DNA from: Rhizobium sp. Q54
Lineage (GTDB): Bacteria; Pseudomonadota; Alphaproteobacteria; Rhizobiales; Xanthobacteraceae
DNA: 45,357 nt
Direction of reading: 5' to 3'
NCBI GenBank assembly: GCA_945870035.1
Contig: CAMBQQ010000025.1
Location: 1-45,357 of the forward strand
Notes under the pieces: generated by a model
Database searches by the model: none
Told to the model about the DNA's origin: nothing
The model's input: only the letters and a program-made list of their open reading frames with translations
Shown: positions 23,459 through 32,653 of the stretch, in pieces
Layout: every line of letters begins with the position of its first letter
Numbering within the stretch: position 1 is the stretch's first letter
Position numbers and translations under genes: made by a program

Positions 23459-24541
23459 ATGTCCGACATCGCCAAGCTTGAAACCGAACTGATGGCCGCC
23501 GTGACGTCCGCCAAGGACGAAGCGGCACTCGAAGCCGTGCGCGTCGGTGCATTGGGTAAAAGCGGTTCGGTGTCGGCACTGTTGAAGACGCTCGGCTCGA
23601 TGACGCCGGACGAGCGCAAGGCGCAAGGCCCGGCGATCAACGGCCTCAAGGAACGCATCACCGGCGCGATCGTAACCGCCAAGGAAGCACTCGGCATGGC
23701 CGCGCTCGACGCGCGCCTCGCCTCCGAGACCGTTGATGTCACGTTGCCGACGCGCGAGACGCCGGCCGAACTTGGCCGCGTCCATCCGATCAGCCAGGTC
23801 ATCGATGAGCTGACCGCGATCTTCGCCGACATGGGTTTCGCCGTCGCCGAAGGTCCGGATATCGAGACCGACGACTACAACTTCACCAAACTGAATTTCC
23901 CGGAAGGCCATCCGGCGCGGGAAATGCACGACACCTTCTATTTCCCGCCGAAGCCGGACGGCTCGCGCCTGCTGCTGCGCACCCATACGTCACCGGTGCA
24001 GGTGCGCACCATGCTGACGCAGAAGCCGCCGATCCGCGTCATCATTCCCGGCCGCACCTATCGCTCCGATTCGGATCAAACCCACACGCCGATGTTCCAC
24101 CAGGTCGAAGGCCTGGTGATCGACAAGACATCGCATATGGGTCACCTGAAATGGATCCTCGAGGAATTCTGCAAGGCGTTCTTCGAAGTCGACAGCGTCA
24201 AGATGCGCTTCCGCCCGTCGTTCTTTCCGTTCACCGAGCCGTCGATGGAAGTCGACATCCAGTGCCGCCGCGACAAAGGCGAAATCCGCTTCGGCGAAGG
24301 CAATGACTGGCTGGAAATTCTCGGCTGCGGCATGGTGCATCCGAATGTGCTGCGCAATTGCGGCCTCGATCCGGACGAGTACCAGGGCTTCGCCTGGGGC
24401 ATGGGCATCGACCGCATTGCCATGTTGAAATACGGCATCAACGATCTGCGCGCCTTCTTCGAGGCCGACGTGCGCTGGCTGTCGCATTACGGCTTCCGCC
24501 CGCTCGACTTCCCGACTTTGGCCGGGGGGCTGAGCCCGTGA
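23459..24541 (+). CDS. Phenylalanine--tRNA ligase, alpha subunit
   Basis: This is a 360-residue catalytic subunit of the (alpha-beta)2 synthetase. An N-terminal coiled-coil (about residues 1-90) contacts tRNA. The class II core has [19 protein letters not shown] (motif 1 region), [15 protein letters not shown], the motif 2 loop [32 protein letters not shown] and motif 3 [17 protein letters not shown] 23459 has its SD (GGGAG, 23447-23451) at the edge of the preceding repeat. It overlaps pheT as GTGA. Confidence 0.98.
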   Translation: MSDIAKLETELMAAVTSAKDEAALEAVRVGALGKSGSVSALLKTLGSMTPDERKAQGPAINGLKERITGAIVTAKEALGMAALDARLASETVDVTLPTRETPAELGRVHPISQVIDELTAIFADMGFAVAEGPDIETDDYNFTKLNFPEGHPAREMHDTFYFPPKPDGSRLLLRTHTSPVQVRTMLTQKPPIRVIIPGRTYRSDSDQTHTPMFHQVEGLVIDKTSHMGHLKWILEEFCKAFFEVDSVKMRFRPSFFPFTEPSMEVDIQCRRDKGEIRFGEGNDWLEILGCGMVHPNVLRNCGLDPDEYQGFAWGMGIDRIAMLKYGINDLRAFFEADVRWLSHYGFRPLDFPTLAGGLSP

Positions 24542-26955
24542 AATTCACCCTGTCCTGGCTGAAAGAGCATTTTGACACGGTCGCCACGCTCGACGAGATC
24601 GTCGAGAAGTTGACCATGATCGGACTCGAGGTCGAGCGCGTCGAGGACAAGGCCAAGGAATTCGAGGCCTTCAAGGTCGCGCAGATCATCACCGCCGAGC
24701 AGCATCCGAACGCGGATCGCTTGCGCGTCTGCACCGTCGACAACGGCAGCGGCACGCCGTTGCAGATCGTCTGCGGCGCGCCGAATGCGCGCGCGGGCTT
24801 AAAGACCGTTCTCGGCCTGCCGGGCACCTATATCCCGGCGAAAAACATCACGCTCGCCGTCGGCAAGATTCGCGGCGTCGAGAGCCAGGGCATGATGATC
24901 TCCGGCGCCGAGATCGGCTTCAACGCCGACCACGACGGCATCATCGAACTGCCGGAAGACGCGCCGATCGGCAAGCCCTTCGCCGAAGTGCTCGGCCTCA
25001 ACGAGCCGGTGATCGAAATCAATCTGACGCCGAACCGTTCCGACTGCACGAGCGTCAACGGCATTGCCCGCGACCTCGGCGCGACGCTGCTCGGCGACTA
25101 CAAGGAAAACGCGCCGAAGCGCGTGCCCGGCACGTTCCCCTGCCCGGTGAATGTCACGCTCGATTTCGGCGCAACGCATCCGCTTTGCCCGGCCTTCGGC
25201 CTGCGCCTGGTGCGCGGCGTCAAGAACGGCCCGTCGCCGGACTGGCTGCAAAAGCGCCTGACGGCGATCGGACTTCGTCCGATCAACGCGCTGGTCGATA
25301 TCACCAATTACATCACCTTCGACCGCGGCCGTCCGCTGCATGTGTTCGACGCCAAGAAGGTCAAAGGCCATCTCACCGTGCGCCGCGCCGTCAATGGCGA
25401 GACGTTGCTGGCGCTCGACGGCAAGACCTACACGCTGGACGCCGCGATGTGCGTCATCGCCGATGAGAAGGGCGTCGAATCGCTCGCCGGCATCATGGGC
25501 GGCGAGGAATCCGGCTGCGACGAGACCACCACCGACGTGCTGATCGAATCGGCTTTGTGGGACGAAGTCAACATCGCGCAGACCGGCCGCAAGCTCGGCA
25601 TCAACACCGACGCGCGCTACCGCTTCGAGCGCGGCGTCGATCCGCATTTCATGCTGCCGGGTCTCGAATTGGCGACGAAAATGGTGATGGATTTCTGCGG
25701 CGGCGAGCCGTCCGAAGTCGTCGTCGCCGGCGATCCGGTGGCAAAGGATATCGTCATCGACTATCCGGTCAGCGAACTGCCGCGTCTTGCCGGCATCAAG
25801 CTGTCGCCGGCCGAAATCCGGCGTACGTTAGAGCGTCTCGGCTTCTTTGTCGCCGGCCATGGCGACCGCCTCAAGATCGCGGTGCCTTCATGGCGTCCGG
25901 ACGTGCATGCCCGCGCCGATATCGTCGAAGAGCTGGTGCGCATCGTCGGCGTCGACGCCATCCCCTCGACGCCGTTCCCGCGCAGCGCCGATGCCCGCAA
26001 GGCCGTGCTGACGCCGATTCAAGTTCGCACCCGTAAGGCCAAGCGCGCACTTGCCGTGCGCGGCCTGACCGAAGCGGTGACATGGTCGTTCGTGTCGAAG
26101 CGCGAGGCCGAGCTGTTCGGCGGCGGCAGCGCCGCCCTCGCGCTCGCCAACCCGATCGCGGCCGAATTGTCCGACATGCGGCCGAGCCTGCTCGCCGGTC
26201 TGATCACTTCGGCGCAGCGCAATGCCGATCGCGGCACCGCCGATGTCGCATTGTTCGAGGTCGGCCAGATTTTCAAAGGCGACCGGCCGGAAGACCAGTT
26301 CATCGCCGCCAGCGGCGTGCGCCGCGCTTTGGCCACGGCCTCCGGCATTGGCCGGCATTGGTCGGGCAAACCGCTTCCAGTCGATGTGTTCGACGCCAAG
26401 GCCGACGCCTTCGCGGTGCTGGCTGCGGCCGGCGCGCCGATGCAGGCGCTGCAAGTGGTGCCCGGCGGACCGGCCTCGTTTCATCCGGGACGTTCCGGCA
26501 CCATCCAGATCGGACCGCAGAACATCATCGGCCATTTCGGCGAACTGCATCCGCGCATTCTCACCGCTCTGAAGGCCGACGGCCCCGTGGTCGCTTTCGA
26601 AGTGATCCTCGACAACATCCCGGCCGCCAAGGCCAAGGCCACGCGCGCCAAGCCGTTGCTCGAGCTGTCGCCGTTCCAGCCGGTCGAGCGCGACTTTGCC
26701 TTCGTCGTCGAGAGCAAAGTCAGGGCCTTCGACATCGCGCGGGCGGCGCAGAATGTCGACAAGAAGCTGATCGTCAACGTCACCGTGTTCGACGTCTATG
26801 AAGGCACCGGCATCGAACCGGGCAAGAAGTCGGTCGCCATCGCAGTCACCATGCAGCCGCGCGACAAGACCATGACCGACCAGGAAATCGACGCCCTCGG
26901 GCAAAAGATCGTCGCCGACGTCGGCAAGCGCACCGGCGGCGTGCTGCGGGGCTAA
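24538..26955 (+). CDS. Phenylalanine--tRNA ligase, beta subunit
   Basis: This is an 805-residue tRNA-binding and editing subunit. Domains in order are an N-terminal coil, an EMAP-II/OB tRNA-binding domain (about residues 40-150, with [16 protein letters not shown]), the B3/B4 editing domain (about 200-390), B5 (about 405-475), the class II-like core, and the C-terminal ferredoxin-like anticodon-binding domain ([13 protein letters not shown] onward). The start is GTG 24538, overlapping the pheS stop as GTGA, so the subunits are translationally coupled. The end is convergent with the PP-loop gene across a repeat. Confidence 0.98.
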   Translation: MKFTLSWLKEHFDTVATLDEIVEKLTMIGLEVERVEDKAKEFEAFKVAQIITAEQHPNADRLRVCTVDNGSGTPLQIVCGAPNARAGLKTVLGLPGTYIPAKNITLAVGKIRGVESQGMMISGAEIGFNADHDGIIELPEDAPIGKPFAEVLGLNEPVIEINLTPNRSDCTSVNGIARDLGATLLGDYKENAPKRVPGTFPCPVNVTLDFGATHPLCPAFGLRLVRGVKNGPSPDWLQKRLTAIGLRPINALVDITNYITFDRGRPLHVFDAKKVKGHLTVRRAVNGETLLALDGKTYTLDAAMCVIADEKGVESLAGIMGGEESGCDETTTDVLIESALWDEVNIAQTGRKLGINTDARYRFERGVDPHFMLPGLELATKMVMDFCGGEPSEVVVAGDPVAKDIVIDYPVSELPRLAGIKLSPAEIRRTLERLGFFVAGHGDRLKIAVPSWRPDVHARADIVEELVRIVGVDAIPSTPFPRSADARKAVLTPIQVRTRKAKRALAVRGLTEAVTWSFVSKREAELFGGGSAALALANPIAAELSDMRPSLLAGLITSAQRNADRGTADVALFEVGQIFKGDRPEDQFIAASGVRRALATASGIGRHWSGKPLPVDVFDAKADAFAVLAAAGAPMQALQVVPGGPASFHPGRSGTIQIGPQNIIGHFGELHPRILTALKADGPVVAFEVILDNIPAAKAKATRAKPLLELSPFQPVERDFAFVVESKVRAFDIARAAQNVDKKLIVNVTVFDVYEGTGIEPGKKSVAIAVTMQPRDKTMTDQEIDALGQKIVADVGKRTGGVLRG

Positions 26956-26964
26956 TATCGGTGC

Positions 26965-27045
26965 TGTCATGCCCGCGAAAGCGGGCATCCAGTAATCACT
27001 GAACGCTCTTGGGTTACTGGGTCCCCGCCTTCGCGGGGACGACAA
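26965..27045. repeat. Type-A palindromic intergenic repeat, copy 3
   Basis: Hairpin ATGCCCGC-gaaa-GCGGGCAT followed by CCAGTAA, a short spacer, TTACTGG and hairpin GTCCCCGC-cttc-GCGGGGAC. It fills the gap between the convergent pheT and Dph6-like genes. Confidence 0.85.
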
Positions 27046-27732
27046 CTAATTTGCGGGCACCAAATCCGCATACGCATACCCATCGCGCTCGACGCGCTCG
27101 CCAACCGTGACCGCGACACGCCCCTGCATCATCGGCCCGGCGGCGGCGAAAGTGTGAAACTCGCCATTCTCGCCGCACGGATCGACGCCGGCGGGGAGAT
27201 CGGCCAACAATTCATGATCGAAGCGCCGCCCGGCAAACGAGGCCGGCAGCTTCTTCAGATCGACAGTGGCGAGGTAGGCCTCGACGCCACCATCGATCAT
27301 CGCCCGCGCCAGCGCATCGGTCGGAAAATCCCACACCGGAAACACCGGCGTCACGCCGACCGGCTTGAGCTTCTCTTCGCGATAGGCGCGAATGTCGCGC
27401 AGGAACAGATCGCCGAAGATGACATGCGACACGCCGGCGGCAATGGCGCCGGCCATCGCTGCGGCCATGCGCTCTTCGTAGATGTCGTTGGTGCACGGAT
27501 AGGGAATACGCACAATCGTCGCCGGCAGGCCCGCGGCCGCAAGCTGCGCCTTGAGCAATTCCTCGCGCACGCCGTGAATGCTGACGCGGCCAAACGTTTC
27601 AGTCACGGTCGTCAGCGCGCCGACGATGTCATAATCGCCCGCCAGCCGCGCCAAATGCAACGCCCAGGCCGAGTCCTTGCCGCTCGACCAGGCGATCAAA
27701 GCCTTCGGCCGCGCGCTTTCACCATTTGTCAT
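27046..27732 (-). CDS. Dph6-like PP-loop ATPase (adenine nucleotide alpha hydrolase family)
   Basis: This is a 228-residue protein of the ATP_bind_4/DUF71 family. The PP-loop ALIAWSSGKDSAWALHLAR lies near the N terminus (about residues 11-29), and the family segments VREELLKAQ, GDLFLRDIRAYREE, PVFPVWDFPTDALARAMI and GEFHTFAAAGPMM follow. The eukaryotic relative amidates diphthine on EF2; bacteria lack diphthamide, so the real substrate here is unknown, though an ATP-dependent amidation is plausible. ATG 27732 has GGGG upstream. The gap to the divergent YiiX-like gene is about 245 bp. Confidence 0.85.
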   Translation of the reverse strand: MTNGESARPKALIAWSSGKDSAWALHLARLAGDYDIVGALTTVTETFGRVSIHGVREELLKAQLAAAGLPATIVRIPYPCTNDIYEERMAAAMAGAIAAGVSHVIFGDLFLRDIRAYREEKLKPVGVTPVFPVWDFPTDALARAMIDGGVEAYLATVDLKKLPASFAGRRFDHELLADLPAGVDPCGENGEFHTFAAAGPMMQGRVAVTVGERVERDGYAYADLVPAN

Positions 27733-27977
27733 CCAGACACCCCGCTCGACCGCAACATGGTATCCGAAAGCTTTCCATTCAGCAGCATTCGCGGTTGCGA
27801 ATCCATGCGCCGCAACGGTTTCCGTGGCTAACGATGTGTGAATCGATACCGCCGCGAATGAACCAATTTGCAATGAGTCCTGCCTAAATTGAACGCAACA
27901 AGCACACGGAAGAAAAATCCGCGGCGGGGGATGCAAGCGTCGGCTTGAGCGCCAGTATGGCGCGATAAGGACGGGAT

Positions 27978-28802
27978 ATGAGTTTCGTAGCGGACAGAGT
28001 CGGGCGCATTCTCGCCCGCTATCTGGAAAAACCGGCGCAGGGCTACGAGCCCTTCACGCCGACCGATCCAACCATTTTGCTTGAAACGCTGAAGCCCGGC
28101 GATGTCATCCTCGTCGAAGGCAACAACCACATTTCCGGCGTCATCAAATATCTGACGCAATCGACCTGGTCGCATGCCGCGCTCTATGTCGGGCCGATCG
28201 GCGACCGCTGCACCGCGGACGGCGAACCTCTGGTGCTGGTCGAAGCCAATATCGGCGAAGGCGTCGTCGCCGCGCCTTTGTCGAAATACGCGCGCTTCCA
28301 CACCCGCATTTGCCGTCCCACCCGGCTGACCGATGAGGACCGCGCCCGCGTCTGCACTTATGCGTCCGAGCGCATCGGTTTCGACTATGACCTGAAAAAC
28401 ATCATCGACCTGATGCGCTATCTGTTGCCGCTACCGATCCCGCAACGCTGGCGCCGGCGCATGATGGCGCTCGGCTCTGGACACCCAACTCGCATTATCT
28501 GTTCGGCGCTGATCGCGCAGGCCTTCGAATATGTGCGCTATCCGATCCTGCCGAAAGTAACGCTGCTGGAAAGCGAAGTGGCGCGCGAGGAGATCCTCGA
28601 AATCCGCCATTCGTCGCTCTATGCGCCGCGCGACTTCGACATTTCGCCCTATTTCGAGGTGGTCAAGCCGACCATTGTGCGCGGCTTCGACTACAAGGCG
28701 ATGGCCTGGGCCGACCTGCCGGCCACCGATCCCGACCTGCTGGTGTCGCTGGTGCCGGCCGACAGCGTGCCGCAGTCCGAAAAAGAACTGGCGGCGGTCT
28801 GA
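27978..28802 (+). CDS. YiiX/YebB-like NlpC/P60-type cysteine hydrolase
   Basis: This 274-residue protein belongs to the permuted papain-fold NlpC/P60 superfamily. The core includes LKPGDVILVEGNNHISG, the His of STWSHAALYVG and the Cys of RIICSALIAQAFE, in the circularly permuted order of YiiX/YebB proteins. No signal peptide is seen. Members may cleave peptide or lipid amides; the substrate is unknown. It starts at ATG 27978 after an AAGGACGGG SD. An EI24-type membrane gene follows on the same strand, 62 bp later. Confidence 0.85.
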   Translation: MSFVADRVGRILARYLEKPAQGYEPFTPTDPTILLETLKPGDVILVEGNNHISGVIKYLTQSTWSHAALYVGPIGDRCTADGEPLVLVEANIGEGVVAAPLSKYARFHTRICRPTRLTDEDRARVCTYASERIGFDYDLKNIIDLMRYLLPLPIPQRWRRRMMALGSGHPTRIICSALIAQAFEYVRYPILPKVTLLESEVAREEILEIRHSSLYAPRDFDISPYFEVVKPTIVRGFDYKAMAWADLPATDPDLLVSLVPADSVPQSEKELAAV

Positions 28803-28864
28803 CGCGGCCATCATCCGGCAAGGAGTCCTTGCCCCGGCCTGCAATCGATCATACCTGTGGCGGC

Positions 28865-29587
28865 ATGATACACGCCATCGCCAAAGCCTTCTCCCAACTC
28901 TTGTCGCCGCCGTTGCGCCGCGTGCTGTTGAAAGCCGTCGGCCTGGCGCTGCTGCTGATTGTCATCATCGGCATCGCCATGCAGAGGCTGCTCGCCAGCC
29001 TCGCCGACAGCGGCGCGACCTGGGCCGAACAATCCTCCGGATTCGCACCACATTCGGTCTGGGCGGCGCTGGCCTGGATCCTGTCGATCATGGCGACGCT
29101 CGGCATTGTTACCGGCGCGCTGTTCCTGATGCCGGCGGTGAGCGCCTTTGTCGGCAGCTTTTTCGTCGATGAAGTCGCCGAGCAGGTCGAGCGCGCGCAT
29201 TATCCGAACGACCCGCCGGGCCATGCGCTGCCGGTGTTTCGCGGCCTGATCGAAGGCATCAAGATCGCGCTGCTCGCGCTGGTGGTCTATCTGTGCGCGC
29301 TGCCGTTCATTCTGTTCGCCGGCTTCGGCCTGCTCATTTTGTTTTTCGGCAACGCCTATCTGCTCGGCCGCGAATATTTCGAACTCGCCGCCATGCGCTT
29401 TCTGCCGCCCGCCGAAGCCAAGGCCATGCGCAAAGCCCGCGCGACTTACGTGTTCATGGCCGGCATGGTGATCGCGGCCTTCCTGTCGCTGCCGGTGATC
29501 AATCTGGCGACGCCGGTTTTCGCCATGGCCTTCATGGTGCACATCCACAAGAAGCTGGCCGGCGAGCGCGCCAAGCTTGCGCGCTAG
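28865..29587 (+). CDS. EI24/CysZ-family membrane protein
   Basis: This is a 240-residue protein with about four hydrophobic segments (near residues 22-42, 63-92, 126-160 and 195-222), matching the EI24/CysZ (sulfate transporter-like) domain. The NAYLLGREYFELAAMRFLPPAEA segment is characteristic of the alphaproteobacterial members. CysZ in E. coli imports sulfate; the function here is not shown. ATG 28865 is chosen over an upstream in-frame start by similarity. A short palindrome (GGCAAGGAGTCCTTGCC, 28817-28833) lies in the gap from the previous gene. Confidence 0.85.
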   Translation: MIHAIAKAFSQLLSPPLRRVLLKAVGLALLLIVIIGIAMQRLLASLADSGATWAEQSSGFAPHSVWAALAWILSIMATLGIVTGALFLMPAVSAFVGSFFVDEVAEQVERAHYPNDPPGHALPVFRGLIEGIKIALLALVVYLCALPFILFAGFGLLILFFGNAYLLGREYFELAAMRFLPPAEAKAMRKARATYVFMAGMVIAAFLSLPVINLATPVFAMAFMVHIHKKLAGERAKLAR

Positions 29588-29593
29588 CTTTAG

Positions 29594-29690
29594 TCGTCGT
29601 CCCCGCGAAAGCGGGGACCCAGTACTCCCTGCCCCAGCGACTCAAGCTCCTGCCGGGGCTACTGGATTCCCGCCTTCGCGGGAATGACAG
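29594..29690. repeat. Type-A palindromic intergenic repeat, copy 4
   Basis: Hairpin GTCCCCGC-gaaa-GCGGGGAC followed by CCAGTA, a spacer, TACTGG and hairpin ATTCCCGC-cttc-GCGGGAAT. It sits between the convergent EI24/CysZ-like gene and nth and supplies the last codons and stop of nth. Confidence 0.88.
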
Positions 29691-30480
29691 ATGAGGCCGT
29701 CTTCCCCGGCCACTGGCACAAATCGGCGATGATGCAACGGTCGCAATGCGGCTTGCGTGCGATGCAAATATAGCGCCCGTGCAAGATCAGCCAGTGATGC
29801 GCGTGCTGCATGTACTTCGCCGGGATGACCTTTTCCAGCTCGAGCTCAACCGCCAGCACGTCCTTGCCCGGCGCCAATCCGGTGCGATTGCCGATGCGGA
29901 AGATGTGCGTATCGACGGCCATGGTCGGTTGGCCGAACGCCATGTTGAGAACGACATTGGCGGTCTTGCGCCCCGCGCCCGGCAACGTCACCAGTTCCTC
30001 GCGCGTCTTCGGCACCTCGCCGCCGAATTCATCGACCAGTTTCTTCGCCAGCAGCGCGACGTTCTTCGCCTTCATGCGAAACAGGCCGATGGTCTTGATC
30101 AGGTCGCGGATACGGTCCTCGCCGAGCGCCACCATTTTCTCCGGCGTGTCGGCCAGCGCGAACAAAGCCGGCGTCGCCTTGTTCACGCCGGCGTCTGTCG
30201 CCTGCGCCGACAGCACGACGGCGACCAGAAGCGTGAACGGATTGCTGTGCTTGAGTTCGCCCTTCGGCTCCGGTTCCTGCGCCTGAAAGCGGCGAAACGC
30301 CTCGTCGATCTGCGCCGCCGTCCAGCGCTTGGCGCTGCCGTCAAACGCCTCGGCGTCGGCCTTTTTCTGCTTCGCCACGGGCTTCGTCTTGGCGGCCTTG
30401 CCCTTCGCGGCCTTGGCGAGCGCCTTCGTGACGGAAGGCTTTTTCGACGGCAGTTTCTTCCGGGTCGACTTTTTCGCCAT
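29659..30480 (-). CDS. Endonuclease III, DNA glycosylase/AP lyase
   Basis: This is a 273-residue base-excision repair enzyme that removes oxidised pyrimidines. The helix-hairpin-helix LPGAGRKTANVVLNMAFG carries the catalytic Lys, and VDTHIFRIGNR carries the catalytic Asp. The [4Fe-4S] loop C-x6-C-x2-C-x5-C (CIARKPHCDRCIIADLC) is complete. A Lys/Ala-rich N-terminal extension of about 55 residues is extra compared with E. coli Nth (211 residues). The C-terminal SVIPAKAGIQ is encoded by repeat copy 4, so the original end has probably been replaced. ATG 30480 is 22 bp from the divergent DUF2244 start. Confidence 0.96.
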   Translation of the reverse strand: MAKKSTRKKLPSKKPSVTKALAKAAKGKAAKTKPVAKQKKADAEAFDGSAKRWTAAQIDEAFRRFQAQEPEPKGELKHSNPFTLLVAVVLSAQATDAGVNKATPALFALADTPEKMVALGEDRIRDLIKTIGLFRMKAKNVALLAKKLVDEFGGEVPKTREELVTLPGAGRKTANVVLNMAFGQPTMAVDTHIFRIGNRTGLAPGKDVLAVELELEKVIPAKYMQHAHHWLILHGRYICIARKPHCDRCIIADLCQWPGKTASSVIPAKAGIQ

Positions 30481-30489
30481 GATTTCCGG

Positions 30490-30495
30490 TATACT
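30490..30495 (+). promoter_or_regulatory. Candidate -10 element of the DUF2244 gene
   Basis: TATACT lies 7 bases before ATG 30503. If used, transcription would start at about 30502, right at the start codon, giving a leaderless message. No Shine-Dalgarno sequence is visible, and the -35 region (inside nth) is weak. Confidence 0.4.
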
Positions 30496-30502
30496 CAGCG
30501 CC

Positions 30503-31015
30503 ATGACCGCCGACAACGCCAGCGAACTCGAACCGACGATCTTTTCCGCCACGATCACGCCGCACCGCTCGCTCGGCAGCGTAGGCTTTGTCGTGCTGAT
30601 GGTTCTGTTCGGCGCGGTGAGCTTTCTCGCTGGCATCGCCTTCCTGCTGATGGGCGCCTGGCCGGTGTTCGGCTTTTTCGGCCTCGACGTACTGCTGTTA
30701 TACTGGGCGTTCCGCGTCAGCTATCGCTCGGCAGCCGCCTATGAAGAAATCAAGGTGACCGCCTCGGCGCTGACGGTGCGCAAGGTCAGCCCGCGCGGCC
30801 AGGTGCGCGAATGGCTGCTCAACCCGCTCTGGGTCAGGCTCGACCGCGAATCAACAGAGGAATTCGGCATCGCCCGGCTGTTTCTGACGATGCGCGGCAA
30901 GCAGCTCACGGTGGCGAGCTATTTGGGTCCAGACGAGCGCGCCGACTTCGCCATTGCGCTCGGCAATGCGCTGGCCGAGGCGAAGCGCGGACCGGTGCGG
31001 ACCGTGCTTCACTAA
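30503..31015 (+). CDS. DUF2244 domain protein, integral membrane
   Basis: This 170-residue protein has two hydrophobic segments (about residues 29-48 and 52-70) and a C-terminal cytoplasmic beta-rich domain (SPRGQVREWLLNPLWVRLDRE onward). This layout is that of DUF2244 proteins, small inner-membrane proteins of unknown role common in alphaproteobacteria. The gene is divergent from nth, with only 22 bp between the two start codons. An Ada-like gene follows 48 bp later on the same strand. No function can be given. Confidence 0.85.
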   Translation: MTADNASELEPTIFSATITPHRSLGSVGFVVLMVLFGAVSFLAGIAFLLMGAWPVFGFFGLDVLLLYWAFRVSYRSAAAYEEIKVTASALTVRKVSPRGQVREWLLNPLWVRLDRESTEEFGIARLFLTMRGKQLTVASYLGPDERADFAIALGNALAEAKRGPVRTVLH

Positions 31016-31063
31016 AGCAGAAATCGGGTGGGCCGCGGGCCCGACACCACGTAAATCAATGGC

Positions 31064-31981
31064 ATGGCACAGACAGAAACCATCATGCCGAAACCAACGC
31101 CCGCATTCATCGAGACCTTGCCGGAGCGGACGCTGCTCACCAGCGCGGCAGCGGATTACGATGTCGTGCGCCGCGCCATCGCGCATATTCGCGGCAACTG
31201 GCGCGACCAGCCGGAGATCGACGTTATCGCTGATGCCGCCGGCGTATCCGCCACCGATCTGCATCATCTGTTTCGCCGCTGGTGCGGCCTGACGCCAAAG
31301 GCGTTTCTGCAAGCGCTGACACTGGACAGCGCGCGGGACTTGCTGCGCGCCTCGGTGAGTGTGCTCGACACCAGCTACGAAGTCGGCCTGTCCGGCCCCG
31401 GCCGCTTGCACGATCTGTTCGTTACGCATGAAGCAATGTCGCCCGGCGAATGGAAAGCCGGCGGCGAAGGCCTGATTATCACCTACGGCTTCCATCCCTG
31501 CCCGTTCGGCATGGCGCTGGTAATGATGACGCCGCGTGGGCTCGCCGGTCTGGCGCTGGCCGATCCCGGCGAGGAAAGCGCTTCACTGGAAGACATGCGG
31601 CGGCGTTGGCCGAAGGCGAAATATGTCGAGGACTATGCCGCGACCGCCGCCACCGCGCGGCGTATCTTTGACTCTGCGATGTGGAAGCCGGATCAGCCGT
31701 TGCGCGTCGTCCTGATCGGCACCGATTTCGAAGTGCGCGTCTGGGAACGTTTGCTTTCAATTCCGATGGGCAAGCTCACCACGTATTCCGACCTTGCGCG
31801 GCGCGCCGGTGCGCCGAAGGCGGCGCGCGCTGTCGGCGCGGCGGTCGGCAAAAATCCGATCAGCTTCGTCGTGCCGTGCCATCGCGTCGTCGGCAAGAAC
31901 GGCGACATCACCGGCTATCACTGGGGCATCAGCCGCAAGCGCGCGATGCTCGGCTGGGAGGCCGGTATCTCTGCCGCGTGA
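31064..31981 (+). CDS. Ada-like regulator/O6-methylguanine-DNA methyltransferase
   Basis: This 305-residue two-part protein has an AraC-type helix-turn-helix N-terminal half (IDVIADAAGVSATDLHHLFRR, about residues 51-71) and an Ogt/MGMT C-terminal half with the acceptor cysteine in FVVPCHRVVGKNG. The MGMT half transfers O6-alkyl groups from guanine to its own Cys. The N-terminal metal-binding methylphosphotriester domain of E. coli Ada is absent, so the classical methyl-triggered DNA-binding switch is not available. ATG 31064 is chosen; ATG 31085 is also possible. Such fusions are common in Rhizobiales and may regulate themselves, which is not shown here. Confidence 0.88.
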   Translation: MAQTETIMPKPTPAFIETLPERTLLTSAAADYDVVRRAIAHIRGNWRDQPEIDVIADAAGVSATDLHHLFRRWCGLTPKAFLQALTLDSARDLLRASVSVLDTSYEVGLSGPGRLHDLFVTHEAMSPGEWKAGGEGLIITYGFHPCPFGMALVMMTPRGLAGLALADPGEESASLEDMRRRWPKAKYVEDYAATAATARRIFDSAMWKPDQPLRVVLIGTDFEVRVWERLLSIPMGKLTTYSDLARRAGAPKAARAVGAAVGKNPISFVVPCHRVVGKNGDITGYHWGISRKRAMLGWEAGISAA

Positions 31982-32067
31982 GTGACGGCCCGCGTGAACG
32001 GCCATTCAGGCAGGAACCCAATTTCGCCGCGGGTTCCAGAAACCACTTTCCGTCTGTGACGTTGTGT

Positions 32068-32096
32068 TTCGATTCCCCCGTGTGCGGGGCATCGAA
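32068..32096 (+). promoter_or_regulatory. Leader hairpin upstream of the glycine-zipper gene
   Basis: TTCGAT/ATCGAA outer stem and CCCCG-TGTG-CGGGG inner stem, joined by one mismatched base on each side, form a long hairpin ending 28 bp before the start codon and just before the GAGGAGG SD. Its role is unknown; it could stabilise the leader. A separate inverted repeat, GGAACCC/GGGTTCC (32013-32037), lies upstream, after the Ada-like gene. Confidence 0.45.
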
Positions 32097-32123
32097 CAGT
32101 GCAACGAAAACGAGGAGGAATAC

Positions 32124-32513
32124 ATGAAGGTTTATATGCTCGCGACAGTAGCGGCACTTGCCCTTGCGCCCGCTGCTGCATTTGCTCAGGGCTCGACTGT
32201 CGGCGGCGCCGTTGGCGGCGCGGCGGTTGGCGCCGTTGTTGGCGGCCCGGTTGGCGCCGTGGTCGGTGCTGGCGTCGGCGGCGCGATGGGCGCCGCGGCC
32301 GAACCGCCGAAGGAAGTCGTGACCTATGTCCAGCGCGAGGAGATTCCCGCGCAATCCGTGACGGTTCGGGAGGAGATCGTGGTCGGCAAGCCGATTCCGG
32401 CGACCGTTCAGTTGCGGCCGGTCCCGAACCACGCCCAGTTCCGCTACGCCTTCGCCAACAAGGAGCGCGTGATCGTGGACTCCAAAGGCAACGTGGTGAA
32501 GATCATCAACTAA
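32124..32513 (+). CDS. Exported glycine-zipper protein, DUF1236-like
   Basis: This 129-residue protein has a signal peptide (about residues 1-22, AAAFAQ) and a Gly/Ala/Val-rich zipper (about residues 23-60, GGAVGGAAVG repeats). The C-terminal domain, EVVTYVQREEIPAQSVTV then RYAFANKERVIVDSKGNVVKIIN, matches DUF1236, a small domain found in secreted rhizobial proteins. The zipper may embed in or lie against a membrane. SD GAGGAGG before ATG 32124 is strong, suggesting high expression. A terminator follows. Function unknown. Confidence 0.88.
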   Translation: MKVYMLATVAALALAPAAAFAQGSTVGGAVGGAAVGAVVGGPVGAVVGAGVGGAMGAAAEPPKEVVTYVQREEIPAQSVTVREEIVVGKPIPATVQLRPVPNHAQFRYAFANKERVIVDSKGNVVKIIN

Positions 32514-32536
32514 CGCAAAGATACTCGCGTCAATGA

Positions 32537-32565
32537 AAGGCCCCGCCTCGCGGCGGGGTCTTTTG
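32537..32565 (+). terminator. Rho-independent terminator after the glycine-zipper gene
   Basis: Stem CCCCGCC/GGCGGGG (32541-32547 with 32552-32558), loop TCGC, followed by TC-TTTTG. A strong intrinsic terminator, 27 bp after the stop codon. Confidence 0.88.
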
Positions 32566-32653
32566 TTTTGCCGCTGCCGGCAAACCGTTCACGTTGACGC
32601 GGCGATCCCGATCCTTCAAAACCTGCCGGATCAGGAAACTCAGGAATTCTTCG

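Noticed and set aside
32011-32040. Possible general-stress (EcfG) promoter at GGAACCC...GGGTTCC
   Set aside because: The GGAAC to GTT spacing is too short, and the symmetry fits a hairpin better.
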